In this document: in pieces, positions 22,483 to 33,100 of the stretch
Layout: each line of letters opens with the position of its first letter
How positions within the stretch are numbered: the stretch's first letter is position 1
Assembly (NCBI GenBank): GCA_948567375.1
Contig: OX419759.1
Span: 22,979,493 to 23,043,492 of the forward strand
DNA: 64,000 nucleotides
Direction of reading: 5' to 3'
Source: Lunularia cruciata
Taxonomy: Eukaryota > Streptophyta > Marchantiopsida > Lunulariales > Lunulariaceae
Notes under the pieces: model-generated
What the model saw: only the letters and a program-made list of their open reading frames with translations
Databases searched by the model: none
Told to the model about the DNA's origin: nothing
Translations under genes and position numbers: made by a program

Positions 22483-25400
22483 ATATTCCTATCAAGCCAG
22501 TGATTGGAAGTAGTTTAATGATGGTGGATGGTAGAAAGGGTTCTGCATTTCACACCTTGCATTTTATTACCTTCAAGATTGGGAAGGAGTATTTGGAGTG
22601 TATGACGTTTGTAGTGGCACCTCTACACTATGATATTGTTTTAGGTCTACCTTGGCTAGAACGTCATAAGGTTCAATTTGATTGGATCCGATGTCAAATT
22701 CAAATACAACACCAAGGTAGGAATTTTTGATTAGGTTGTTTGGCACCTATGAGTAATACACCTAAGAGTAGTTAGTCCCAAGATGGGAAGTTTGTTGAGA
22801 AGGTAGCCATAGAGCAAACCTGGAAGGGAGATGAGTCCCAAGATAGGAAGTTTGCCAAGAAGGCAACCAAGGAGCAAGCTTGGAAGAGAGATGAGTCCAT
22901 AGAAGGGAAGTTTGTTAGTAAAGCAACCATAGAGCAAGCTTTGGAGGAAGATAAGTCTGTATTTGTGGTGTGGATCAAGCCGATTGTACAAGAACAATCT
23001 ACAGAGGGCTGAGAGCATCATCAAGCAATGGTTGATCAAATAGTTAGGAGTTTGTGGATGTGTTTTTGGATGATCTGCCAAAGGGATTACCCTTCGATCG
23101 AGGTATGCACTTCTAGATCAACTTATTGCCAAGGAGTACTCTAGTGAGTAGACCGATCTATCAGCTCTCACCAAAGGAGTTGGAGGAGTTGCAAATAATA
23201 CTTACAGAGTTGTTGGAGAAGGACTTCATACGACATAGTACCTCTCCTTGGAGAGCACCGGTACTATTTGTTCCAAAGAAAGATGGAGGACTTTGTTTCT
23301 ATATTGATTATTGTGGGCTCAATAAGCAAACCGTGAAGAATGCATATCCCTTGCCTCGGATTGATAACTTGCTTGATCAACTAATTGGAGCATGCTACTT
23401 TTCCAAGTTGGATCTTTGTAGCGGCTATTGGCAAATTCCTATTGATAGAGAGGATGTGCAAAAGACTGCCTTTCACACAAGGTATGGACATTTTGAGTGG
23501 AGAGTTCTACCTTTTGGACTCACTAATGCTCCAATAATCTTCATGTATCAGATGCATTAGGTGTTGGATGGACTATTAGATCGGTCCGTGGTGGTGTTCT
23601 TGGATGATATCTTAATCTATAACAAGACAGAGTTAGAACACATCAATCATGTGTGAAAAGTCCTAAGATGACTACAACAATGGAAAGTTTACTACAGGAA
23701 GTCAAAGTGTGCCTTTTGGCAAAAGGAGGTTACCTTCTTGGGTCATAAGATCTCATCAGAGGAGATCAAGATGGAAGAAGAGAAGATCAAGGCCATTACT
23801 GATTGGCCTACCTCAAAGGATGCTACAAAAGTATGGACATTCAATGGATTTGCCAGTTTTTACCAATGGTTCATCCACTATTATGCTCATGTGGCTACAC
23901 CATTAGCTGACCTCTTGGGAAAGAACTTGAGCTTCCAGTGGACCACCAAGCATGAAGAAGCATTCAAGAAGTTAAATCATATGGTGTCTTCAAGACCCAT
24001 TCTTCAACCATATGATCCTCAACTACCTTGTTTGGTTAATTTTGATGCTTCTAACTTTGCAATTGAAGCTGTGTTGCAATAGGAATTCCTAGATGGACTA
24101 CATCCCATTGCCTTTGTGTCTCGCCGACTTAATACAACTGAAAAAAATTACTCTGCTCAAGATTGGGAACAACTTGCAAGGGTATATGCCACCAAGGTAT
24201 GGAGGCATTATCTCCTGAAGAAACAAGTGATCATGCAAACTGATCACAAGCTATTGTTGTAGATCCTACACTTGGAGCACATGAAGAGTTGACATCATCG
24301 ATGGGAAGAGCAACTCCAATTTTTTGACATCAAACTTGAGTACAAACCAGGTCGGTTCCACATCATCCCTAATGCTCTATCATGACCTATGATTTGAAGG
24401 CTCTTCCTCTCATCATAGTGGCAATTACGATGGTGTCAATTGACCCCAAGGTCCTTAAAAAGTTTTGCTTAGCTCTACAACAAGATCCCTTCTTCCAAAT
24501 GGCACATGGTTGTTTGACAACATGCAACAAGAAGTACAACACCTTCTCCTTCAAGGAAGACCTTCTATTCCATGTGGACCAGATCTATGTTCCAGCTAAA
24601 GGTGATGTTTGACTTGTGCACCTTCAAGAAGCCCATGATTTACCAATAGCTGGTCATATGGGAGTGGACAAGACCTTGGGCACCTTCCAATGCCAATGGT
24701 GGTGGTCCAACATGACACAAGATGTTCGGGACTTTGTACAATTGTGTGAGAGTTGTCAATGTAACAAGGCCAATAACCAAAAGCCCAGTGGACTCCTTCA
24801 ACCACTTCCCATTCTAACTACTTGTTGGGAACATGTGAGCTTAGATCTTATCACCTCCTTACCCACAAAACAACAAGGTCATACAACAATTGTGGTGTTT
24901 GTAGATAAACTTAGTAAAAAAATCCATTTGGCACCAACGGTTGATATTGTGGATGCTCCAACCTTGGTGCAACTCTACTTCAATAATGTCTTCAAACATC
25001 ATGGGATGCCATGTGTACTCATCTCTGACCGTGATCCTTGCTTCACCGGAAAGTTTTAGCAAGCACTCTTCCAGCTACTTGGCACCAAGCTTGCTTTGTC
25101 TACAGCCTATCATCCTCAAACTGATGGACAAATTGAACGTGAAAATTGCACCTTGGAAGATATGCTTTGTGCCTTTGTCAACATTCGCCATACCAATTGG
25201 GATCAATGTCTTGCAGCTGCGGAGTTTGCATACAATAATTCTAAACAAGCAAGCACTAGATTCTCTCCTTTCTTTCTTAATTTTGGCCAAGATCCGCTTG
25301 TCCCAGATTCTCTTCTTGCTACTCCTCCATCTCAAGTCTCCCATACTTCAACCTTCTTGACCACTATCTCTGAATTTCTCCAACAAGCCAAATCTCACCT

Positions 25401-25915
25401 CCTTGTTGCTCAAAATCATCAAAAACAATATGCGGACTATCATCCCATGATCTCGCCTTTGAAGTTGGTGATAAAGTTATGTTATTGTCTTGTAATCTAC
25501 CCATCCCACTTGATATCCAAGTTTGTAAACTTGCCCCTAATTGGATAGGACCTTTTGATGTCACCCAAATTGTTTCTCTTGTTGCTTATCAACTTTCTTT
25601 GCCTTCTCATATGCGCATCCATCCTATCTTTCATGTTCCCAAGTTGAAACCCTTTGTTCATAGTCCTTCTTATTTCTCCTCTTGAGTCCAACCTCCTTCT
25701 CTCCCAATCCCTATCAATGATCATGAGGAGTATGAAGTGGATCGTATCCTTACACGTCACCATATCCAACGAGGACGCCGCCAACATATGGAGTACAAGG
25801 TCCTTTGGAAAGGATATCTCCTTGATGATGCCACATGGGAACCTCTTTCTCACCTCTAGAATGCACAGACGGCCTATAGGAGTTTGAAGCTTCAATGGCA
25901 ACGAGGATGTCACCA
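22483..25915 (+). pseudogene. Chromovirus copy 3 pol, continuation
   Basis: The protease resumes (PIKPVIGSSLMMVDGRKGSA, then HYDIVLGLPWLERHKVQFDW). RT is at about 23060-23870, with [40 protein letters not shown] and [13 protein letters not shown], so the catalytic Asp pair is kept. RNase H is at about 23880-24370. Integrase is at about 24400-25480, with LICESCQCNKANN-like zinc region, core VSLDLITSLPTKQQGHT, VLISDRDPCFTGKF and STAYHPQTDGQIERENCTLE. The chromodomain is at about 25715-25890 (DRILTRHHIQRGRRQHMEY, WKGYLLDDATWEPLSHL). Stops remain near 23560, 23656, 24082, 24384, 24612 and 25059. Confidence 0.87.
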
Positions 25916-25933
25916 ACTAGCGGTGGGGGAATA

Positions 25934-26344
25934 TTTAACAATATGGAGTTTAGCTATGTAGCTAGTAAGGCTAACAAAGTAGAGAATAAGCCAAATTAGC
26001 CTAGAATATTCCAAAAGCATCTAGGAAGCTTCTTGGGAAGCTTCACGACTAGTGAACTTGCACCCCAAGCAGGTAGCTTCTAGAAGCTTCTAACTAGCTT
26101 AGCTTGCATGCCAAATAGGCGACTTCTAAAAGGAAGCTTGTTGGGAAGCTTCATAGTTAACTTGGCTTGGACCCTAAGAAAGTGGTTCAAGGAAGCTTCT
26201 TGAGAAGCTTCTCAAGGGCCTTGTATGCTACCTATAAATACCAAAGCCAAAGCTCATGCTAGGAATTCAGAGTTTTCCCTCATTCAAATGTCCCAATGTG
26301 AGTTTCCATTCTCCTATTTCTCTCCTCAAATTCTGTCTTTTACA
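25934..26344 (+). repeat. 3' LTR of chromovirus copy 3
   Basis: It begins TTTAACAATATGGAG; the first dinucleotide is TT instead of TG, a single mutation. It ends TGTCTTTTACA, immediately before the second ATCAT copy. The three-unit array TTCtaGAAgcTTC is at 26078-26090. Confidence 0.92.
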
Positions 26345-26349
26345 ATCAT

Positions 26350-26835
26350 GATCTAACTTCTCAAATTGGTGATAAGATCATGCTTTCTTCTAGTAACCTA
26401 GCCCTTCCACTTGATACCTAAGTTCATAAACTTACTCCTAATTGGATAGGTCCATTTGATGTCACTCAAATAATTTCTCTTGTTGCTTATTGACTTGACT
26501 TGCTTTCTCATAGGCAAAGCCACCCTATCTTCACGTTTCCAAGTTGAAACCCTTTGTTTCTAAACCATCTTCCTTTTCCTCTTGTGTCCAATCTCTTCCT
26601 CCTCCCATCCTTATCCACAATCATGACGAGTATGAAGTTGCTCATATCCTTGCATGCCACCACATTCAACATGACCGCTAGCAACATATTAAGTACAAGG
26701 TCCTTTGGAAAGGGTATCCACTTCATGATGCTACTTGGGAGCCTCTTTCTCATCTCCAAAATGCAAAAAATGGCCATATAAGAGTTTGAAGCTTTAATGG
26801 CGACAAGAACTTCACCAACTAGAGGTGGGGGAATA
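26350..26835 (+). pseudogene. Chromovirus copy 2 integrase C-terminus and chromodomain
   Basis: After the insertion of copy 3, the copy 2 reading resumes with SQIGDKIMLSSSNLALPLDT and PNWIGPFDVTQIISLVAY, the conserved integrase C-terminal domain. The chromodomain lies at about 26620-26790 (HEYEVAHILACHHIQ, WKGYPLHDATWEPLSHLQN). The polypurine tract GGTGGGGGAATA ends at 26835. Confidence 0.78.
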
Positions 26836-27240
26836 TGTAACAATATGGAGTTTAGTGATGAAGTTAGTCAAAGATAAAAAAAGTAGCAAATAGGCCAAAT
26901 TAGCCTAGAATTCTAGAAGTATCTAGGAAACTATTTGGTACCTTCCAAGTATTGAGTAACATGCATACCAAATGGCAAATTCTAGGAGGAAGCTTCTTGG
27001 GAAGCTTCCCGACTAGCTTAGCTTGCATGCCAAGGAGATGATTTCTAGAAGGAAACTTCTTAGTTAACTTGGCTTGCATTCCAAGAAAGAGGCTTAAGGA
27101 AGCTTTTCAAGAGCCTTGTATGCTCATTATAAATACCAAGGCCGAAGCTCATGCTAAGCAATTAGAGTTTCTCACACACTCAAGTGTCTCAATGTGATCT
27201 TCCATTCTTCTTTTTCTCTCCTTGGTCTTGGTCTTTTATA
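26836..27240 (+). repeat. 3' LTR of chromovirus copy 2
   Basis: It starts TGTAACAATATGGAG and ends TCTTTTATA, where the family has TTTTACA (one C-to-T change). It keeps TTCtaGAA (27053-27060) and a TATAAATA box near 27130. No 5' partner is present. Confidence 0.85.
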
Positions 27241-27720
27241 TCTAGCATAAAAAAACACCATTGAGGGAGTAAGGGGAATAAGAACCATGCTAACTCATCC
27301 AAGGGATCACATGCCAAATGATCAAGTGGTAGGCAAAGAGCCTATCTAGCATCATCATGGAGTATATAGAGAAGCATATAGAATAGACGTGGACATGGAA
27401 AACTAGTTTCAAATAACCCAAAAATGTAACCCACTTGAGAAGCTAACCACTCCCACGACTTGATTGGTATCCCTAGAATGGTCAACAAAGGGATAGAAGA
27501 AGTGTGGATAATCCCAAGAGTTGCTATTGTCGATGTGGTCGTTTGTCTCACATGAGCATCCCAAGTGCACCAAGCATGGTGTATCCTGAGTTGCTCTAGA
27601 CGGCTCCACATGGGAAGGTGTAGCCATGGCTATCACAAGAATAACGATTGTAACACATGACACTCCTTTCCATATCTCCCTATACTTGCAAAACCACAAC
27701 CCCTCACATTCAAATTTATG
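27241..27720 (-). mobile_element. Probable non-LTR retrotransposon N-terminal fragment
   Basis: The minus strand has a long reading with few stops: HLNVRGCGFASIGRYGKECH-like start, then IPLLTILGIPIKSWEWLASQ, VGYIFGLFETSFPCPRLFYM and CDPLDELAWFLFPLLPQW. I believe this is the region upstream of the RT in the same LINE-like element found at 10825-9964, because it lies on the correct side and strand of copy 2. The RT N-terminal part expected between them (several hundred bp) is missing. The assignment rests mainly on position. Confidence 0.35.
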
Positions 27721-30172
27721 CGAGAAAATATAATCTCTCCAAATCCTAAAAATTATAAACTCTCATAACTTTCAATTTTCATCTCAAAAATTTTAAACTA
27801 AATTCTTATAGAACTCACTCATGAAAACAAAAAGATTAGAAATGAAAATTCTGGATCCATAACTCTCTCAATGTGTAATGAACACTCTAAACCCTTAAAA
27901 AATTTAAAAATCCATTTTTACTAAATTCTCCATAGTTTTTAATCTAGATACAAATGAAATCAAAATTGAAAAACAAACAAAAGAGACTATTCACTCAACT
28001 GCTATATGCTAGAGAACCCTCCAAAAATGTATATATTTCATCTCACATCTCTCTCTCCTCACTCTCCTTGCCCCCCTAATTCAAACTTAGAGAAAAACTC
28101 AGAAGTACCCTTGGGTTGCACGTGGGTCTAGCTTGGCATACAATTATTATAATTGAGAGGTAATAACTTCGTGCTAGCTAAGAAAGTTCTTCTCCCTGCA
28201 CCAATCGTCTCGGGTTGAGATTGGGGAGCCCAGTACTTTGTGAAGGTTAGCGGGGGGTTGGGATTAGCGGAATCAACTAGAGCAAGGAGCTTCAGGTTGT
28301 GATTCAAGTACAGTATAGCGGAGAGCGGAGTCACTAGAGTCAGAGACTTCAGGTTGTGGTTACTCCAAGGACTCAGCTAGAGTTGAAATTTCACGGTTGA
28401 ATCAGAATACACTCCTTTTCATGAGTTGGAAACTAGAGTTTTAACCAATCGATTTCATGAGAGCCAATTTAAATATAGTCAATGTATTCAGATTGTAATT
28501 TCTTCTATTGCATAGAGATTAGAATTACCCAAGAAGTCATTCATTCACAAGCTGATAATTCGATTTCAAATACTTAATCCATATCATAAACTCAAAAGAA
28601 TTTCTCCTACACCTCTATTACCAAATAAATGATGAACTATGATCTTTCCTCGGAAGGACAATTCAATGTATTATTGTTGGCATTTGGAAGATCAATCCTA
28701 TTTGCTCGTAATGACTCCCGTTTCACAGTCAAGTCTCCAAAGGGCGTTGTTAAATCTTTTCGCTAACTTAGGGGACCGTTAAATTGAAGTGCCAAACACG
28801 GGATGCTATTAAACATGGGTTCTATAAAGTCTCTCTCGCACAGAAAAGTCAAGGTGAATCTCTCAATCGTCACTACTGTGCACATATTATCCATTGGTCC
28901 ATCCGTCCACTGGTTTCGTGGCTTTCATCCAGAAGATCTACACTAAAAGCGAGAAGACAGTCACAAGACTGTCTTAGCACAAGGTGATGATAGCTCATAA
29001 CATATAAGTAATACCACGAGGGAACTAATAAACGAGTAACCAAAGTCCAACAGAGTAGACTTCTGCTCGGTTTTACAGGACATCTTCGAGAAAGTAGCCA
29101 TCCGGCCACGTGGCATCTCCTAGGCTGACGACTCACATTTAAAGTGGAGAGGAAGTCCGGACATGTTGGGGACCAGCAGTTTGTCGGGAACCGCTTCGAA
29201 GGAGGCTTTTAAACGTAAGCTGTTGAAACTTATCGGGCCGCACTATTTTGAAGATTTCCGGGATTGCGCATAGCGACGCTCGTTCCCGGGACTTCGTCAG
29301 AGGAGCTCTCCTGGTTTGCCCGGGAGTTGCCCATCTTGGTTCCGGGAATAGGCGGGAATTGGAAAAACATGCCGGGACGTTGAGTTTTGATGCCTTGCCT
29401 GAACTCTCGGAGCTTCCCAAACAGTGGACCCACACATTTTGAATTATTCTGGTCTAAGATTGGCCTCACCAGGGCACTCAGGTTTACCTGCTATGGCGGT
29501 GGGGAAAGGCTTAGAGGCCGTGCGTGCTCGAGGACTGTGCCCTGTTAGTAGTGGGCCAAAGCCTCGGACTCTGTGAAGGGAAGGAAGGGCCCGTATTAGT
29601 TTCGGATCCATGAGATCTGCACCTCGATGGTGTTTGTCCTCGACTTATCTGTTGAGATAGTGAAAGGAGCGGCAGAGGAACTTCTATAAGAGCTAGCCAG
29701 ATCAATCCTGTTGTGAACGAACACGATATTTGTCAATTTGTTTCGCAGAAATCGTGAAGAGTTGATGGCGATCGTCGACGGATCTACTGCGGAAACTGTC
29801 AGTTAGTTGTATTTAAGTGGGATCGTGCGAAGTTCGCGTGCGATCGATCAGTTGTTGGCGATGTGACTGGTGATATTCTCTTCAGTGATGTAATCGGTAT
29901 TGCGATTCTCATCTTGCGTTGTGTGGTCCACGTGGTTCTATTTTCGTGTGTTTGTAGAAGATTTTGGATTGAAGGATGGCGAACTGGAGAGAGGTAGGGA
30001 GTAGGATGGTTGACCGGGAGAAGAGACGATACGGTTCATTGCTGTTGTGTACAAGTATATGCAGATTGTGCAACGATTTTTAGTTTTTGCGAGTTAAGTT
30101 GGTATTGGTTTGAAGAAGGGGCGGTTTATTTAAGTTTAAAAGTGCCGAGGACGAGGTTTAGGTTTAGAGAAG
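27721..30172. other. Intergenic region and presumed promoter/5' leader of the CCCH gene
   Basis: The AT-rich part to about 28100 has no coding signal. From about 28900 the GC content rises toward the gene start, a typical transition into gene space. An upstream open frame (ATG at 29978, 36 codons, MANWREVGSRMVDREKRRYG and on to a stop at about 30086) lies in the presumed leader. I could not place a transcription start or a convincing TATA box. Confidence 0.5.
28266..28370. repeat. Tandem duplication, 58-bp period
   Basis: AGCGGAATCAACTAGAG, then CTTCAGGTTGTGATT, from 28266 is repeated as AGCGGAGTCACTAGAG, then CTTCAGGTTGTGGTT, from 28324. The two units differ by a few bases. Confidence 0.75.
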
Positions 30173-33100
30173 ATGGCAATGCCGCGGCCAATGATGGTTC
30201 TGAGGGATAGGAGGGATCGACTTATGTTACCACAGCAGCAAGGGCATGGGCGGCCGCCGGGGCCGCCAGGGCCTCCGTTACTTGGCCACGGGCATTTCAA
30301 TCTTCCACCGAATCGATTTGAAGGAGAGGAGAAGGATATGGGGAGGATGCTACCAACCCCGCCGGTGGGATGGGAAGTGCACCAGCACCAGCATCAGCAA
30401 GCTCTTTCTGGTGCTATATTCGGACGAAGATTAAATTTGCAGCAGCAGCATCATCCACCGCCTCCGCTGCTCCATGGGCAGCCTTGCCCGGGGCCGCCCC
30501 AGGAGTGGGACGGACCTCATCTTTCAGCTCATGAGGTTTTGAGAATGCGGCAACAACAGCAGCAGCAACAACCTATGGGCCTCGGCGGTAGAGATTTGGA
30601 TGGAGAATTTATAGCGGGGTTGAGACATAGAGAGGAAATGGGAGATATTAGAAATGTGGAGCATCTCAAGCTGGCTTCTCGGGTATCCCATGAGAAACTG
30701 ATCGAGAGCGAGTATCTTAGGAACGCTTCTCTTAGGAACGCTTCTCGTGCATCTCACGAGAAACGAATAGAGCGAGAATATCTTAAGAATGCATATCGTG
30801 CATCTCACGAGAAGCTCATAGAGAAAGAATATCTTAAGAAAGTTTCTCGTGTACCTCACGGGAACCTTATCGAGAATGATCGCGCTTTAGGAGATATGTC
30901 CAGGCCTTTCCATCGTCCTTCACAGACTATGGAACCTCCTACTAGAAATCATGGTGGTGCGTTTGGTTGGGAGGAAAATCCGCGTTCTGATCTCGTTATG
31001 CGCTTTGGTGCTCGGCAGCAGCATCACGCCCGTTCTCAAGATTTACCTGCAGATGTATCAATTCCCCCCGGTTTTCAGTCGGTTATCATGTCGTGTAAAA
31101 GACCCAGGGAGGAGGATACAGATTTTGAGAGAGCAAGGTTGCAGAGGCCGCGGAGGCCCCCCTTGGGCCCTGACAATCCTCCTCCTGGGATCCATACTCG
31201 GCCACTTATGAGAGTTAAAGAAGAGCAGCATGAGGAATCCAAAGTGCTGCAGGGGAATCCTCACCGCGGGGTTGGTGTTCGTGGTGATGATCCAGAGGAA
31301 GGACAACTCCCGCCCCCTCCTCCTCTTCCTGTTCCTCCTCCTCCTCCTAATCCTCCTCCTTCAGTTGTTCCGCACTTTCGAGTCGAACCCATCGGACCGC
31401 CTGGCTTCTACAAACCAGAGCTTGAAGCCTCGCGTTCTGGTGTGTCTCATGAAGTTGTTACCATTGTCTCGAAAAGAGGTACTGTTCCTGAGTTGCACCA
31501 TGTCAATGGGAACCCTATTCCATCTTTCCCTTCCCATCCAGACACAGCCGCTCTGTCCAAACCAAAACCGGGCACGTCGAGACCTGCAACTGCGAGACTC
31601 TTACCAATGGATTTTGCTATTGTTACAAGATCTCTGCTACCCTCGAGACCACCTCTTGGAAATGATTCAGGCACCACCACTAGACCCTCAACAAACAGAG
31701 GTGCCGCGACTGATTCTGGTCCCTCTTCTAGACCTTCAACTTCCAGAGCTATCGGGATTGATTCAGGTAGCAATTCCGCTAGACCTTCATCAGCCAGAGC
31801 TATTGGTATTGATTCAGGCTCCTCGTCTAGGCCGTCGATAGCCAGAGATCTCGAAATTGATTCAATTCCCCTTTCAAGACCTTCGACATCCAGACCTACT
31901 GGGATCGATTCATCTGGCACGACAAGGTCTTCGGGAGGTAGAGTCGTGGGGATTGATGCAACTTCGTCGTCCAGACCTACCACAGCGAGGGTTTTAGCTA
32001 GTGATTCAGGTCCTACGTCAAGACCATCGACAGCCAGGACCGTGGCTGTCGATTCGGGCATTGGTTTTAATCAGCATGATCGAGGAGAAAGTTCTATTAA
32101 AGGAGAGATCCTTGTACCTAAACGAGAACGCTCTTCCCCGACTCCACTACGTAAGGGCAGCGAGCAGATGCCTGGTAGACAAAAGAGATCGTTTGGTGTG
32201 GGAGAAGCTAATGCCACTTTTATATCAGATATACGCAGGAGAATAGGGAAAGTTTCTGATAGTCGCAGTCGGCATTTGGACGTAAGGTCACAGGAGAGAG
32301 ACCATGATGGTGAACGCAGGAAGAGGCCACATCAAGAGGATGATCAGCAGAAAGATAGTAGGCCTCACAGTTCGTCGAGGAAGGCCAGGGTCGTCGCTGA
32401 TTCTGACGAGCGACCGCTGAAAGGACCTAGATGGGATAACGCTTTAAAGCTGAAGTCTGCTAGACAGTCTACAACCAAGGAAGGCCTACATGGCCATGCC
32501 ACTACAGTTTCGTTGCACAAACAAGGAGAGAGGAACGTGAAAGTTGAGGACTTTAAATTGCGCAGCAGTAGCACTCGTCCACTTTCGTACAAGCATTCAC
32601 ATCATGAAAGAGGAGGGGTTAGAGATGCGACAGAGTCTAAGAATATTGACACTGAACGTCCGAGTGAGAACAGGAGTAAGGATTCTGAAGAATTGTTGTC
32701 ATTAGCAGGGCAGGATAAAGGCTTAGGACCTCAGTCAAGTAAAGATGTAATCAATCATCGACATTCTTTCGGATCTATTTCGCAGGAACGAGATGCTCTG
32801 TTACCGCATCAAGTGAAAAAAGAAGTGTTACCCTTGAGTGACAAGCCAGAGCACGAACCGCAACGTCCGGCGATATTATCTCGTTTGACTACTCTGAAGC
32901 CTGATACTATACCAACTAACACACGATTGAGGACGGAGATGGTTCGTCAAGAGAAGCTAGTTTCACAAGCAAATAGCAAGATCTTGTTACCTTGTGGGAG
33001 CAGTAAGAAGTCTTCTCATTCTCCGATCCAAATTTTAGGTGATAAGATCAAACGTGACAATGTTGTGGAAGGTACCGAGAGACCTGCCTCGAAGCAAGTC

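Larger units (their letters stand above)
15123..26344 (+). mobile_element. Ty3/gypsy chromovirus copy 3, split by copy 4
   Basis: LTRs at 15123-15535 and 25934-26344 are bounded by a perfect 5-bp target duplication, ATCAT (15118-15122 and 26345-26349). The internal region is interrupted at 16899 by copy 4 and resumes at 22483. Joining the two flanks restores the protease reading from AKELD to PIKPVIGSSLMMVDGRK. Domain order is as in copy 1, with initiator tRNA-Met PBS and chromodomain. It is better preserved than copies 1 and 2, with longer open blocks (for example 24616-25059 in integrase), but still has several stops. Confidence 0.92.
10826..27240 (+). mobile_element. Ty3/gypsy chromovirus copy 2, 5'-truncated, host of nested insertions
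   Basis: This element has three segments: 10826-14049, 15086-15122 and 26345-27240. The first begins in the leader just downstream of where the PBS should be, so the 5' LTR and PBS are missing. The second and third rejoin through the integrase C-terminus: QKQYADQHYH before copy 3, and then SQIGDKIMLSSSNLALPLDT after it. That join shows that copy 3 inserted here. Gag is mostly deleted: leader and N-terminus run to about 11195 and then jump to protease. The 3' LTR is 26836-27240. It is the most decayed copy. Confidence 0.8.

Noticed and set aside
29139-29435. 98-codon minus-strand frame upstream of the CCCH gene
   Set aside because: It lies in the GC-rich presumed promoter, has no domain, and has a shorter frame on the opposite strand.
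31230-31841. 203-codon plus-strand and 204-codon minus-strand frames
   Set aside because: Both are other-frame readings of the repetitive exon 1 of the CCCH gene.
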